64,000 nucleotides of DNA from Tetragonia tetragonoides. Taxonomy: Eukaryota > Streptophyta > Magnoliopsida > Caryophyllales > Aizoaceae. The DNA lies in the NCBI GenBank assembly GCA_038025085.1, contig CM076140.1, positions 27,002,501 to 27,066,500 on the forward strand, read 5' to 3'. Positions 40,501 through 50,569 of the stretch are shown piece by piece. Position 1 is the stretch's first letter; every line of letters starts with the position of its first letter. The position numbers and the translations under genes are program-made. The notes below the pieces were generated by a model. That model saw nothing but the letters and a program-made list of their open reading frames with translations. It was not told where the DNA came from and made no database searches.

Positions 40501-40595
40501 GTATGAAACCACACCTAGGATGTTTACAAGTACAAACAAGCTTCAACTCAAGCTTTTGAATGCATTTACGCGTTTTAAAAGCTCATACGAGTAGG
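34588..40595 (+). repeat. HOR-2 unit 4 (6008 bp, with internal re-duplication)
   Basis: The unit keeps standard spacing as far as CCTTGG at 37973, then has an extra monomer near 38.38 kb. A partial repeat of its own interior follows: 39440-40250 resembles 35390-36200, with the patch seen at 35709 and again at 39772, 4063 bp apart. The excess over 4815 bp is about seven monomers. Confidence 0.88.
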
Positions 40596-43500
40596 GTGAC
40601 AGAGATTTTGAGTTCTTTTGTGTTGTATATCAAGAGAAAGCATCCAAATACTTTGTTTGCATTCAATTGAGTGTGAAACTACACCTAGGATGTTTACAAG
40701 TACAACCAAGCTTCAATTGAAGCTTTTGAATGCATTTAGGCTTTTTGAAAGCTCATACGAGTAGGGTGAAAGAGATTTGAGTTCTTTTGTGTTGTATATT
40801 AAGAGAAAGCATCCAAATACTTTGTCTGCATTCAATTGAGTGTGAAACTACACCTAGGATGTTTACAAGTACAAACAATCTTCAACTCAAGCTTTTGAAT
40901 GCATTTACGCGTTTTAACAGCTCTTGCGACTAGGGTGATAGAGATTGAGTTCTTTTGTGTTGTATATTAAGAGAAATCTCCCAAATGTTTTGTTTGCATT
41001 CATTTGAGTATGAAACTACACCAAGAATGTTTTAAAGTGCAAACAAGCTTCAACTCAAGCTTTTGAACGCATTTACGCGTTTTAAAAGCTCATACGAGTA
41101 GGGTGAAAGAGATTTGAGTTCTTTTGTGTTGTATATTAAGAGAAAGCACCCAAATGTTTTGTTTGCATTCATTTGAGTATGAAACTACACCAAGAATGTT
41201 TTAAAGTGCAAACAAGCTTCAACTCAAGGTTTTGAATGCATTTACGCGTTTTAAAAGCTCATACGAATTGGGTGAAAGAGATTTGAGTTCTTTTGTGTTG
41301 TATATTAAGAGAAAGCATCAAATTACTTTGTTTGGATTAATTTTAATGTGAAACTACACCTGGGATGTTTACAAGTACCAACAAGCTTCAATTCAAGCTT
41401 TTGAATGCATTTACGCGTTTTAAAAGCTCATACGAGTAGGGTGAAAGAGATTTTGAGTTCTTTTGTATTGTATGTATATCAAGAGAAAGCATCCAAATAC
41501 TTTGTTTGCATTCATTTGAGTGTGAAAACTACATCTAGGATGTTTACAAGTACAAACAAGCTTCAAATCAAGCTTTTGAATGCATTTACGCGTTTTAAAA
41601 GCTCATACGAATAGGGTGAAAGAGATTTGAATTCTTTTGTGTGTGAAACTACACCTAAGAGAAAGCACCAAATGTTTGGTTTGCATTCATTTGAGTATGA
41701 AACTACACCAAGAGTGTTTTAAATTGCAAACAAGCTTCAACTCAAGCTTTTGAATGCATTTACGCGTTTTAAAAGCTCATACGAGTACGGTGAAAGAGAT
41801 TTGAATTCTTTTGTGTTGTATATTAAGAGAAAGCACCCAAATGTTTTGTTTGCATTCATTTGAGTATGAAACCACACCTAGGATGTTTACAAGTACAAAC
41901 AAGCTTCAACTCAAGGTTTTGAATGCATTTTCGCGTTTAAAAAGCTCATAACGAATAGGGTGAAAATGATTTGAGTTCTTTTGTGTTGTATATTAAGAGA
42001 CAGCATCCAAATACTTTGTTTGCTATCATTTGAGTGTGATACTACACCTAGGATGTTTACAAGTACAAACAAGCTTCAACTCAAGCTTTTGAATGCATTT
42101 ACGCGTTTTAACAGCTCTTACGACTAGATGATAGAGATTGAGTTCTTTTGTGTTGTATATTAAGAGAAAGCACCCAAATGTTTTGTTTGCATTCATTTGA
42201 GTATGAAACTACACCAAGAATGTTTTAAAGTGCAAACAAGCTTCAACTCAAGCTTTTGAACGCATTTACGCGTTTTAAAAGCTCATACGAGTAGGGTGAA
42301 AGAGATTTGAGTTCTTTTGTGTTGTATATTAAGAGAAAGCACCCAAATGTTTTGTTTGCATTCATTTGAGTATGAAACTACACCAAGAATGTTTTAAAGT
42401 GCAAACAAGCTTCAACTCAAGGTTTTGAATGCATTTACGCGTTTTAAAAGCTCATACGAATTGGGTGAAAGAGATTTGAGTTCTTTTGTGTTGTATATTA
42501 AGAGAAAGCATACAAATACTTTGTTTGCATTCATTTGAGTGTGAAACTACACCTAGGATGTTTACAAGTACAAACAAGCTTCAACTCAAGCTTTTGAATG
42601 CATTTACGCGTTTTAAAAGCTCATAGGAGTAGGGTGAAAGAGATTTGAATTCTTTTTTGTTGTATATTAAGAGAAAGTATCCAAATACTTTTTTTGCATT
42701 CATATGAGTGTGAAAACTACATCTAGGATGTTTACAAGTACAAACAAGCTTCAACTCAAGCTTTTGAATGCATTTACTCGTTTTAACAGCTCATACAAGT
42801 AGGGTGATAGTGATTGAGTTCTTTTGTGTTTTATATTAAGAGAAAGCACCCAAATGTTTTGTTTGCATTCATTTGAGTATGAAACCACACCTAGGATGTT
42901 TACAAGTACAAACAAGCTTCAACTCAAGCTTTTGAATGCATTTACGCGTTTTAAAAGCTCATAGGAGTAGGGTGAAAGAGATTTGAATTCTTTTGTGTTA
43001 TATATTAAGAGAAAGCTTCCAAATACTTTGTTTGCATTCATATGAGTGTGAAAACTACATCTAGGATGTTTACAAGTACAAACAAGCTTCAACTCAAGCT
43101 TTTGAATGCATTTACTCGTTTTAACAGCTCATACTAGTAGGGTGATAGAGATCGAGTTCTTTCGTGTTGTTTATTAAGAGAAAGCACCCAAATGTTTTGT
43201 TTGCATTCGTTTGAGTATGAAACTAAACCAAGAATGTTTTAAAGTGCAAACAAGTTTCAACTCAAGGTTTTGAATGCATTTACGCGTTTTAAAAGCTCAT
43301 ACGAGTAGGGTGAAAGAGATTTTGAGTTCTGTTGTGTTGTATATTAAGAGAAAGCATCCAAATACTTTGTTTGCATTCAATTGAGTGTGAAACTACACCT
43401 AGGATGTTTACAAGTACAAACAAGCTTCAACTCAAGCTCTTGAATGCATTTACACGTTTTTAAAGCTCATAGCAGTAGGGTGAAAGAGATTTGAATTCTT

Positions 43501-45036
43501 TTGTGTTATATATTAAGAGAAAGCATCCAAATACTTTGTTTGCATTCATTTGAGTGTGAAAACTACATCTAGGATGTTTACAAGTACAAACAAGCTTCAA
43601 GTCAAGCTTTTGAATGCATTTATTCGTTTTAACACCTCTTACGACTAGGGTGATGGAGATTGAGTTCTTTTGTGTTGTATATTAAGAGAAAGCACCCAAA
43701 TGTTTTGTTTGCATTCATTTTAGTATGAAACTACACCTAGGATGTTTTAAAGTGCAAACAAGCTTCAACTCAAGGTTTTGAATGCATTTACGCGTTTTAA
43801 AAGCTCATACGAATAGGGTGAAAGAGATTTGAATTCTTTTGTGTTGTATATTAAGAGAAAGCATCCAAATACTTTGTTTGCATTCATTTGAATGTTGAAA
43901 CTACATCTAGGATGTTTACAAGTACAAACAAGCTTGAACTCAAGCTTTTGAATGCATTTACGCGTTTTAAAAGCTCATACGACTAGGGTGATAGAGATTG
44001 AGTTCTTTTGTGTTGTATATTAAGAGAAAGCACCCAAATGTTTTGTTTGCATTCATTTGAGTATGAAACCACACCTTGGATGTTTACTAGTACAAAGAAG
44101 CTTCAACTCAAGCTTTTGAATGCACTTACACGTTTTAAAAGCTCATACGAGTAGGGTGAAAGAGATTTTGAGTTCTTTTGCGTTGTATATTAAGAGAAAG
44201 CGTCCAAATACTTTGTTTGCATTCATATGAGTGTGAAAACTACATCTAGGATGTTTACAAGTACAAACAAACTTCAACTCAAGCTCTTGAATGCATTTAC
44301 TTGTTTTAACAGCTCTTACGACAAGGGTGATAGAGATTGAGTTCTTTTGTGTTGTATATTAAGAGAAAGCACCCAAATGATTTGTTTGCATTCATTTGAG
44401 TATGAAACCACACCTAGGATGTTTACAAGTACAAACAAGCTACAACTCAAGCTTTTGAATGCATTTACGCGTTTTAAAAGCTCATACGAGTAAGGTGAAA
44501 GAGATTTTGAGTTCTTTTTTGTTGTATATTAAGAGAAAGCATCCAAATACTTTGTTTGCATTCATTTGAGTGTGAAACTACACCTAGGATGTTTACAAGT
44601 ACAAACAACCTTCAAACTCAAGCTTTTGAATGCATTTACGCGTTTTAACAGCTCTTACGACTAGGGTGATAGAGATTGAGTTCTTTTGTGTTGTATATTA
44701 AGAGAAAGCACCCAAATGTTTTGTTTGCATTCATTTGAGTATGAAACTACACCAAGAATGTTTTAAAGTGCAAACAAGCTTCAACTCAAGGTTTTGAATG
44801 CATTTACGCGTTTTAAAAGCTCAGACAAATAGGGTGAAAGAGATTTGAGTTCTTTTGTGTTGTATATTAAGAGAAAGCATACAAATACTTTGTTTGCATT
44901 CATTTGAGTGTGAAACTACACCTATGATGTTTACAAGTACAAACAAGCTTCAAGTCAAGCTTTTGAATGCATTTACGCGTTTTAACAGCTCTTACGACTA
45001 GGGTGATAGAGATTCAAGTCTTTAGTTAATATATTA
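40596..45036 (+). repeat. HOR-2 unit 5, rearranged and truncated
   Basis: Last copy of HOR-2. It has lost the 73-bp truncated monomer and its flank: near 40970-41060 sequence jumps from the AATCTCCCAAATG monomer to the GAACGCATTTACG monomer. It also contains a domain-3-type stretch at about 41281-41450. It ends at 45036, where GTTAATATATTA is fused to CACTTTGTTTGCATTC. Confidence 0.85.
41281..41450 (+). repeat. Domain-3-type monomer inside HOR-2 unit 5
   Basis: About 170 bp here, with GCATCAAATTACTTTG, GGATTAATTTTAATGTG, CACCTGGGATG, AGTACCAACAAGC and CAATTCAAGC, match 46480-46650 without a difference that I can see. These variants are typical of the region right of 45 kb and foreign to HOR-2. 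The best explanation is conversion or exchange between subarrays about 5.2 kb apart. Confidence 0.85.
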
Positions 45037-48000
45037 CACTTTGTTTGCATTCATTTGAGTGTGAAACTACTCCTAGGCTGTTTAAAAGTACAAACAAGCT
45101 TTTGAATGCATTTACGCGTTTTAACAGCTCTTACGACTAGGGTGATAGAGATCGAGTTCTTTTGTGTTGTTTATTAAGAGAAAGCACCCAAATGTTTTGT
45201 TTGCATTCATTTGAGTATGAAACTACACCAAGAATGTTTTAAAGTGCAAACAAGCTTCAACTCAAGCTTTTGAATGCATTTACGCGTTTTAAATGCTCAT
45301 ACGAGTAGGGTGAAAGAGATTTGAGTTCTTTTGTGTTGTATATAAAGAGAAAGCATCCAAATAGTTTGTTTGGATTAATTTGAGGGTGGAACTACACCTA
45401 GGATGTTTACAAGTACAAACAAGCTTCAACTCAAGCTTTTGAATGCATTTATGCGTTTTTAATGCTCATACGAGTAGGGTGATAGAGATCGAGTTCTTTT
45501 GTGTTGTATATTAAGAGAAAACATAAAAATACTTTGTTTGCATTCATTTGAGTGTGAAACTACACCTAGGATGTTTACAAGTACAAACAAGCTTCAACTC
45601 AAGCTTTTGAAAGCATTTACGCGTTTTAACAGCTCTTACGACTAGGGTGATAGAGATCGAGTTCTTTAGTGTTGTTTATTAAGAGAAAGCACCCAAATGT
45701 TTTGTTTGCATTCATTTGAGTATGAAACTACACCAAGATTGTTTTAAAGTGCAAACAAGCTTCAACTCAAGCTTTTGAATGCATTTACGCGTTTTAAAAG
45801 CTCATACGAGTAGGGTGAAAGAGATTTGAGTTCTTTTGTGTTGTATATTAAGAGAAAGCATTCAAATACTTTGTTTGGATTAATTTGAGTGTGAAACTAC
45901 ACCTAGGATGTTTACAAGTACAAACAAGCTTCAACTCAAGCTTTTGAATGCATTTACGCGTTTTAAAAGCACATACTTGTAGGGTGAAAGGGATTTGAGT
46001 TCTTTTGTGTTGTATATTAAGAGAAAGCATCAAGTTACTTTGTTTGGATTAATTTTAATGTGAAACTACACCTAGGATGTTTACAAGTACCAACAAGCTT
46101 CAACTCAAGCTTTTGAATGCATTTACGCGTTTTAAAAGCTCATACGAGTAGGGTGAAAGAGATTTGAGTTCTTTTATGTTGTATATTAAGAGAAAGCATC
46201 GAAACACTTTGTTTGCATTCATTTGAGTGTGAAACTACTCCTAGGACGTTTATAAGTACAAACAAGCTTCAACTCAAGCTTTTGAATGCATTTACGCGTT
46301 TTAACAGCTCTTACGACTAGGGTGATAGAGATTGAGTTCATGTTTTGTTGGCATTCATTTGAGTATGAAACTACACCAAGATTGTTTTAAAGTGCAAACA
46401 AGCTTCAACTCAAGCTTTTGAATGCATTTACGCGTTTTAAAAGCACATACGAGTAGGGTGAAAGGGATTTGAGTTCTTTTGTGTTGTATATTAAGAGAAA
46501 GCATCAAATTACTTTGTTTGGATTAATTTTAATGTGAAACTACACCTGGGATGTTTACAAGTACCAACAAGCTTCAATTCAAGCTTTTGAATGCATTTAC
46601 GCGTTTTAAAAGCTCATACGAGTAGGGTGAAAGAGATTTGAGTTCTTTTGTGTTGTATATTAAGAGAAAGCATCCAAACACTTTGTTTATATTCAATTGA
46701 GTGTGAAACTACTTCTAGGACGTTTACAAGTACAAACCAGCTTCAACTCAAGCTTTTGAATACATTTACGCGTTTTAAAAGCTCATACGAGTAGGGTGAA
46801 AGAGATTTAAGTTCTTTTTTGTTGTATATTAAGAGAAAGCATCCAAAAACTTTGTTTGCATTCATTTGAGTGTGAAATTACTCCTAGGACGTTTACAAGT
46901 ACAAACAAGCTTAAACTCAAGCTTTTGAATGCATTTACGCGTTTTAACAGCTCTTACGACTAGGGTGATAGAGAATAAGTTCTTTTGTGTTGTATATTAA
47001 GAGAAAGCACCCAAATGTTTTGTTTGCATTCATTTGAGTATGAAACAACCCCAAAATTGTTTTAAAGTGCAAACAAGCTTCAACTCAAGCTTTTGAATAC
47101 ATTTACGCGTTTTAAAAGCTCATACGAGTAGGGTGAAAGAGATTTGAGTTCTTTTGTGTTGTATATTAAGAGAAAGCATCCAAATAATTTTTTTGGATTC
47201 ATTTGAGTGTGAAACTACACCTAGGATGTCTACAAGTACAAACAAGCTTCAACTCAAGCTTTTGAATGCATTTACGCGTTTTAAAAGCTCATACGAGTAG
47301 GGTGAAAGTGATTTGAGTTTTTTCGTGTTGTATATTAAGAGAAAGCATCCAAATACTTTGTTTGGATTAATTTGAGGGTGAAACAACACCTAGGATGTTT
47401 ACAAGTACAAACAAGCTTCTACTCAAGCTTTTGAATGCATTTACGCGTTTTAAAAGCACATACGAGTAGGGTGAAAGGGATTTGAGTTTTTTTGTGTTGT
47501 ATATTTAGAGAAAGCATCAAATTACTTTGTTTGGATTAATTTTAATGTGAAACTACACCTAGGATGTTTACAAGTACCAACAAGCTTCAACTCAAGCTTT
47601 TAAATGCATTTACGCGTTTTAAAAGCTTATACGAGTAGGGTGAAAGAGATTTGAGTTCTTTTATGTTGTATATTAAGAGAAAGCATCCAAACACTTTGTT
47701 TGCATTCATTTGAGTGTGAAACTACTCCTAGGACGTTTACAAGTACAAACCAGCTTCAACTCAAGCTTTTGAATGCATTTACGCGTTTTAACAGCTCTTA
47801 CGACTAGGGTGATAGAGATTGAGTTCTTTTGTGTTGTATATTAAGAGAAAGCACCCAAATGTTTTGTTTGCATTCATTTGCGTATGAAACAACCCCAAAA
47901 TTGTTTTAAAGTGCAAACAAGCTTCAACACAAGCTTTTGAATACATTTACGCGTTTTCAAACCTCATACAAGTAGGGTGAAAGAGATTTGTGTTCTTTTG

Positions 48001-49374
48001 TGTTGCATATTAAGAGAAAGCATCCAAATAATTTGTTTGGATTAATTTGAGTGTGAAACTACACCTACGATGTCTACAAGTACAAACAAGCTTCAAGTCA
48101 AGCTTTTGAATGCATTTACGCGTTTTAAAAGCTCATACGAGTAGGGTGAAAGAGATTTGAGTTCTTTTGTGTTGTATATTAGGAGAAAGCATCCAAATAC
48201 TTTGTTTGGATTAATTTGAGGGTGAAACAACACCTAGGATGTTTACAAGTACAAACAAGCTTTTACTCAAGCTTTTGAATGCATTTAAGCGTTTTAAATG
48301 CTCATACGAGTAGGGTGATAGAGATTTGAGTTCTTTTGTGTTGTATATTAAGAGAAAGCATCCAAATACTTTGTTTGCATTCATTTGAGTGTGAAACTAC
48401 ACCTAGGATGTTTACAAGTACAAACAAGCTTCAACTGAAGCTTTTGAATGCATTTACGCGTTTTAAAAGCTCATACGAGTAGGGTGAAAGAGATTTGAGT
48501 TCTTTTTTGTTGTATATTAAGAGAAAGCATCCAAAAACTTTGTTTGCATTCATTTGAGTGTGAAACTACTCCTAGGACGTTTACAAGTACAAACAAGCTT
48601 CAACTCAAGCTTTTGAATGCATTTACGCGTTTTAACAGCTCTTACGACTAGGGTGATAGAGATTGAGTTCTTTTGTGTTGTATATTATGCGAAAGCACCC
48701 AAATGTTTTGTTTGCATTCATTTGAGTATGAAACAACCCCAAAATTGTTTTAAAGTGCAAACAAGCTTCAACTCAAGCTTTTGAATACATTTACGCGTTT
48801 TAAAAGCTCATACGAGTAGGGTCAAAGAGATTTAAGTTCTTTTGTGTTGTATATTAAGGGAAAGCATCCAAATAATTTTTTTGGATTCATTTGAGTGTGA
48901 AACTACACCTAAGATGTCTACAAGTACAAACAAGCTTCAACTCAAGCTTTTGAATGCATTTACGTGTTTTAAAAGCTCATACGAGTAGGGTGAAAGAGAT
49001 TTGAGTTCTTTTGTGTTGTATATTAAGAGAAAGCATCCAAACACTTTGTTTGCATTCATTTGAGTGTGAAACTACTCCTAGGCTGTTTAAAAGTACAAAC
49101 AAGCTTCAACTCAAGCTTTTGAATACATTTACGCGTTTTAACAGCTCTTACGACTAGGGTGATAGAGATCGAAATCTTTTGTGTTGTTTATTAAGAGAAA
49201 GCACCCATATGTTTTGTTTGCATTCATTTGAGTATGAAACTACACCAAGAATGTTTTAAAGTGCAAAGAAGCTTCTACTCAAGCTTTTGAATGCATTTAA
49301 GCGTTTTAAATGCTCATACGAGTAGGGTGATAGAGATTTGAGTTCTTTTGTGTTGTATATTAAGAGAAACAAGT
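45037..49374 (+). repeat. Diverged satellite stretch without long-period order
   Basis: Monomers here carry many private substitutions (CTCCTAGGACG, CAACCCCAAAATTG, GAATACATTTACG, GGATTAATTTGAGGG), and I found no exact long period. Two irregular monomers stand out. At 45096 the HindIII pair has collapsed to one site (12-bp loss). At 46339 GAGTTC is joined to ATGTTTTG with loss of roughly 38 bp. Higher divergence fits older, less homogenised satellite. Confidence 0.85.
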
Positions 49375-49441
49375 TGATGTGAAATAAGTAACAAAACGGA
49401 AATTAACCTTTGATAGTATCACACAAAGGGATCTTGTTCAA

Positions 49442-49497
49442 GAATCACTCAAGAACAACTCACGAATCACTCGTAAGGATTTCAACCTGAATCACTC
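49442..49497 (-). repeat. Three copies of a 9-bp motif in the LTR
   Basis: GAATCACTC on the plus strand (GAGTGATTC on the minus) occurs at 49442-49450, 49464-49472 and 49489-49497, spaced 22 and 25 bp. The cluster is downstream of the TATA box, in the presumed R-U5 part. Confidence 0.85.
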
Positions 49498-49571
49498 AGT
49501 TTGAGGGGTAAATACTCACGTATTCAATAATTAATCATCAAAGCACGAGTTTACAGTAGCAAAGATCTCCC

Positions 49572-49581
49572 CTATATATAG
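49572..49581 (-). promoter_or_regulatory. Candidate TATA box of the LTR
   Basis: CTATATATAG followed on the minus strand by GGGAGATC is the strongest TATA-like motif in the insert. It lies where a U3 promoter is expected, about 200 bp before the LTR 3' end, and would start transcription near 49540. Whether it is active cannot be judged here. Confidence 0.55.
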
Positions 49582-49597
49582 ACAAAGAAATCTAAAG

Positions 49598-49628
49598 CTA
49601 TTCGGAATCCTAATCCTAGTCCGAATAG
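49598..49628. repeat. Inverted repeat upstream of the LTR TATA box
   Basis: CTATTCGGA (49598-49606) and TCCGAATAG (49620-49628) are a perfect 9-bp inverted repeat with a 13-bp loop. On the minus strand it sits just upstream of the TATA-like motif. It could be a dyad binding site or a hairpin; no function is claimed. Confidence 0.8.
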
Positions 49629-49793
49629 GAAACTAACTACGAAACTGACTACAATTGTAAAACGGACTAACTAACAGCTTTCCTAACACCTAATGGACTT
49701 CTAATACTAATAACAATCAGATTATTACTCTCCTAAATATATTCTAACTAATTAAGGGAATACTAAACGAAATCGAACTAAAGAACTGATTAC

Positions 49794-50186
49794 CTAGCGC
49801 CCAAGGCACAAACCCGCTGGAACAGTTTTCCACTGTAAATTAAATCGCCTTTTAAACACTGTTACGGTTCGAATATGGGAAAATTCAAAAGATAGGATTT
49901 TTAGATCTCTTTTCCAGCTTTCTACAGAACTTTGAATCACCACGATCCCATATCGTATGAGTGAGTTATGATCAAAATACGAACCAGTGTAGAAGCTGTC
50001 AAAATTACGGGAATCCTTATAACGAGTGAGATCATATAATAAGAGCTTTAATCCCGATCTTGTGTGTAAACTCCATGTAATTATCTTTGTAGGAGTTAAT
50101 TTAATGCATAACCACCAAAGAAACTCGATGTAAACAAGAATAGATGTTCTCTTGCTAGTTCCTTGGTTGTTCTGTTTACTTTGCAC
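49794..50186 (-). pseudogene. 130-codon open frame in the LTR, possible polyprotein tail remnant
   Basis: A minus-strand frame of 130 codons starts at a GTG (50186) and ends at TAG (49794). The same frame stays open upstream to the LTR edge near 50202, so it has no true start of its own. In some Ty3/gypsy clades, including CRM as I recall it, the polyprotein reads into the 3' LTR, and this could be such a tail. Against this, the composition is unremarkable, I see no integrase or chromodomain motif, and the second half has no recognisable feature. It is not expected to be expressed as a separate gene. Chance openness in an 828-bp AT-rich segment is an equally good explanation. Confidence 0.25.
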
Positions 50187-50569
50187 ACTTGCTCCCGCAT
50201 CAGAAGCTTCAACTCAAGCTTTTGAATGCATTTACGCGTTTTAAATGCTCATACGAGTAGGGTGAAAGAGATTTGAGTTCTTTTGTGTTGTATATTAAGA
50301 GAAAGCATCCAAATACTTTGTTTGGATTAATTTGAGGGTGAAACTACACCTAGGATGTTTACAAGTACAAACAAGCTTCAACAAAAGCTTTTGCATGAAT
50401 TTACGCGTTTTTAATGCTCATACGAGTGGGGTGATAGTGATCGAGTTCTTTTGTGTTGTATATTAAGAGAAAACCTAAAAATACTTTGTTTGCATTCATT
50501 TGAGTGTGAAACTACACCTAGGATGTTTACAAGTACAAACAAGCTTCAACTCAAGCTTTTGAAAGCATT

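Larger units (their letters stand above)
1..49374 (+). repeat. 169-bp tandem satellite array, left block
   Basis: This is a continuous head-to-tail array of a roughly 169-bp, AT-rich monomer. Phasing on the paired HindIII motif (AAGCTT, six bases, AAGCTT) gives successive starts 168-170 bp apart, for example 13091 and 13260. Conserved landmarks in order are the HindIII pair (1-18), GAATGCATTTACGCG (21-35), a GCTCATACGAGTAGGGTGAAAG segment that varies by subfamily (about 44-65), TTGTATATTAAGAGAAAGCA (about 85-104), a GTTTGCATTCATTTGAGT segment (about 116-133) and CCTAGGATGTTTACAAG (about 146-162). All monomers are in one orientation. No gene is embedded. The unit size and homogeneity fit a plant centromeric satellite; this is inference from structure, not a named match. 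Confidence 0.97.
49375..50202 (-). mobile_element. Putative solo LTR of a retrotransposon
   Basis: This 828-bp non-satellite segment reads on the minus strand as TGATGCGGGAGC... to ...TTTCACATCA. The TG...CA ends form a 5-bp inverted terminal pair, TGATG/CATCA. A TATA box about 620 bp in, with about 200 bp following it, fits a U3-R-U5 layout. No primer-binding site follows the 3' end and no polypurine tract precedes the 5' end; satellite begins at once on both sides, so this is one LTR without an internal region. The 5-bp flanks are CAAGT (49370-49374) and GAAGC (50203-50207), each one base from CAAGC, which the satellite consensus has at this site. TGATG...CATCA ends recall the centromere-targeted CRM clade of Ty3/gypsy elements; that assignment is inference. 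Confidence 0.72.

Noticed and set aside
49375..50202. Insert as a single-copy host gene fragment
   Set aside because: The TG...CA ends, TATA box position and lack of splice or domain features fit an LTR better, although no database search was possible.
49375..50202. DNA transposon or MITE
   Set aside because: Terminal inverted similarity is limited to 5 bp (TGATG/CATCA), as in LTRs. Longer terminal inverted repeats are absent.
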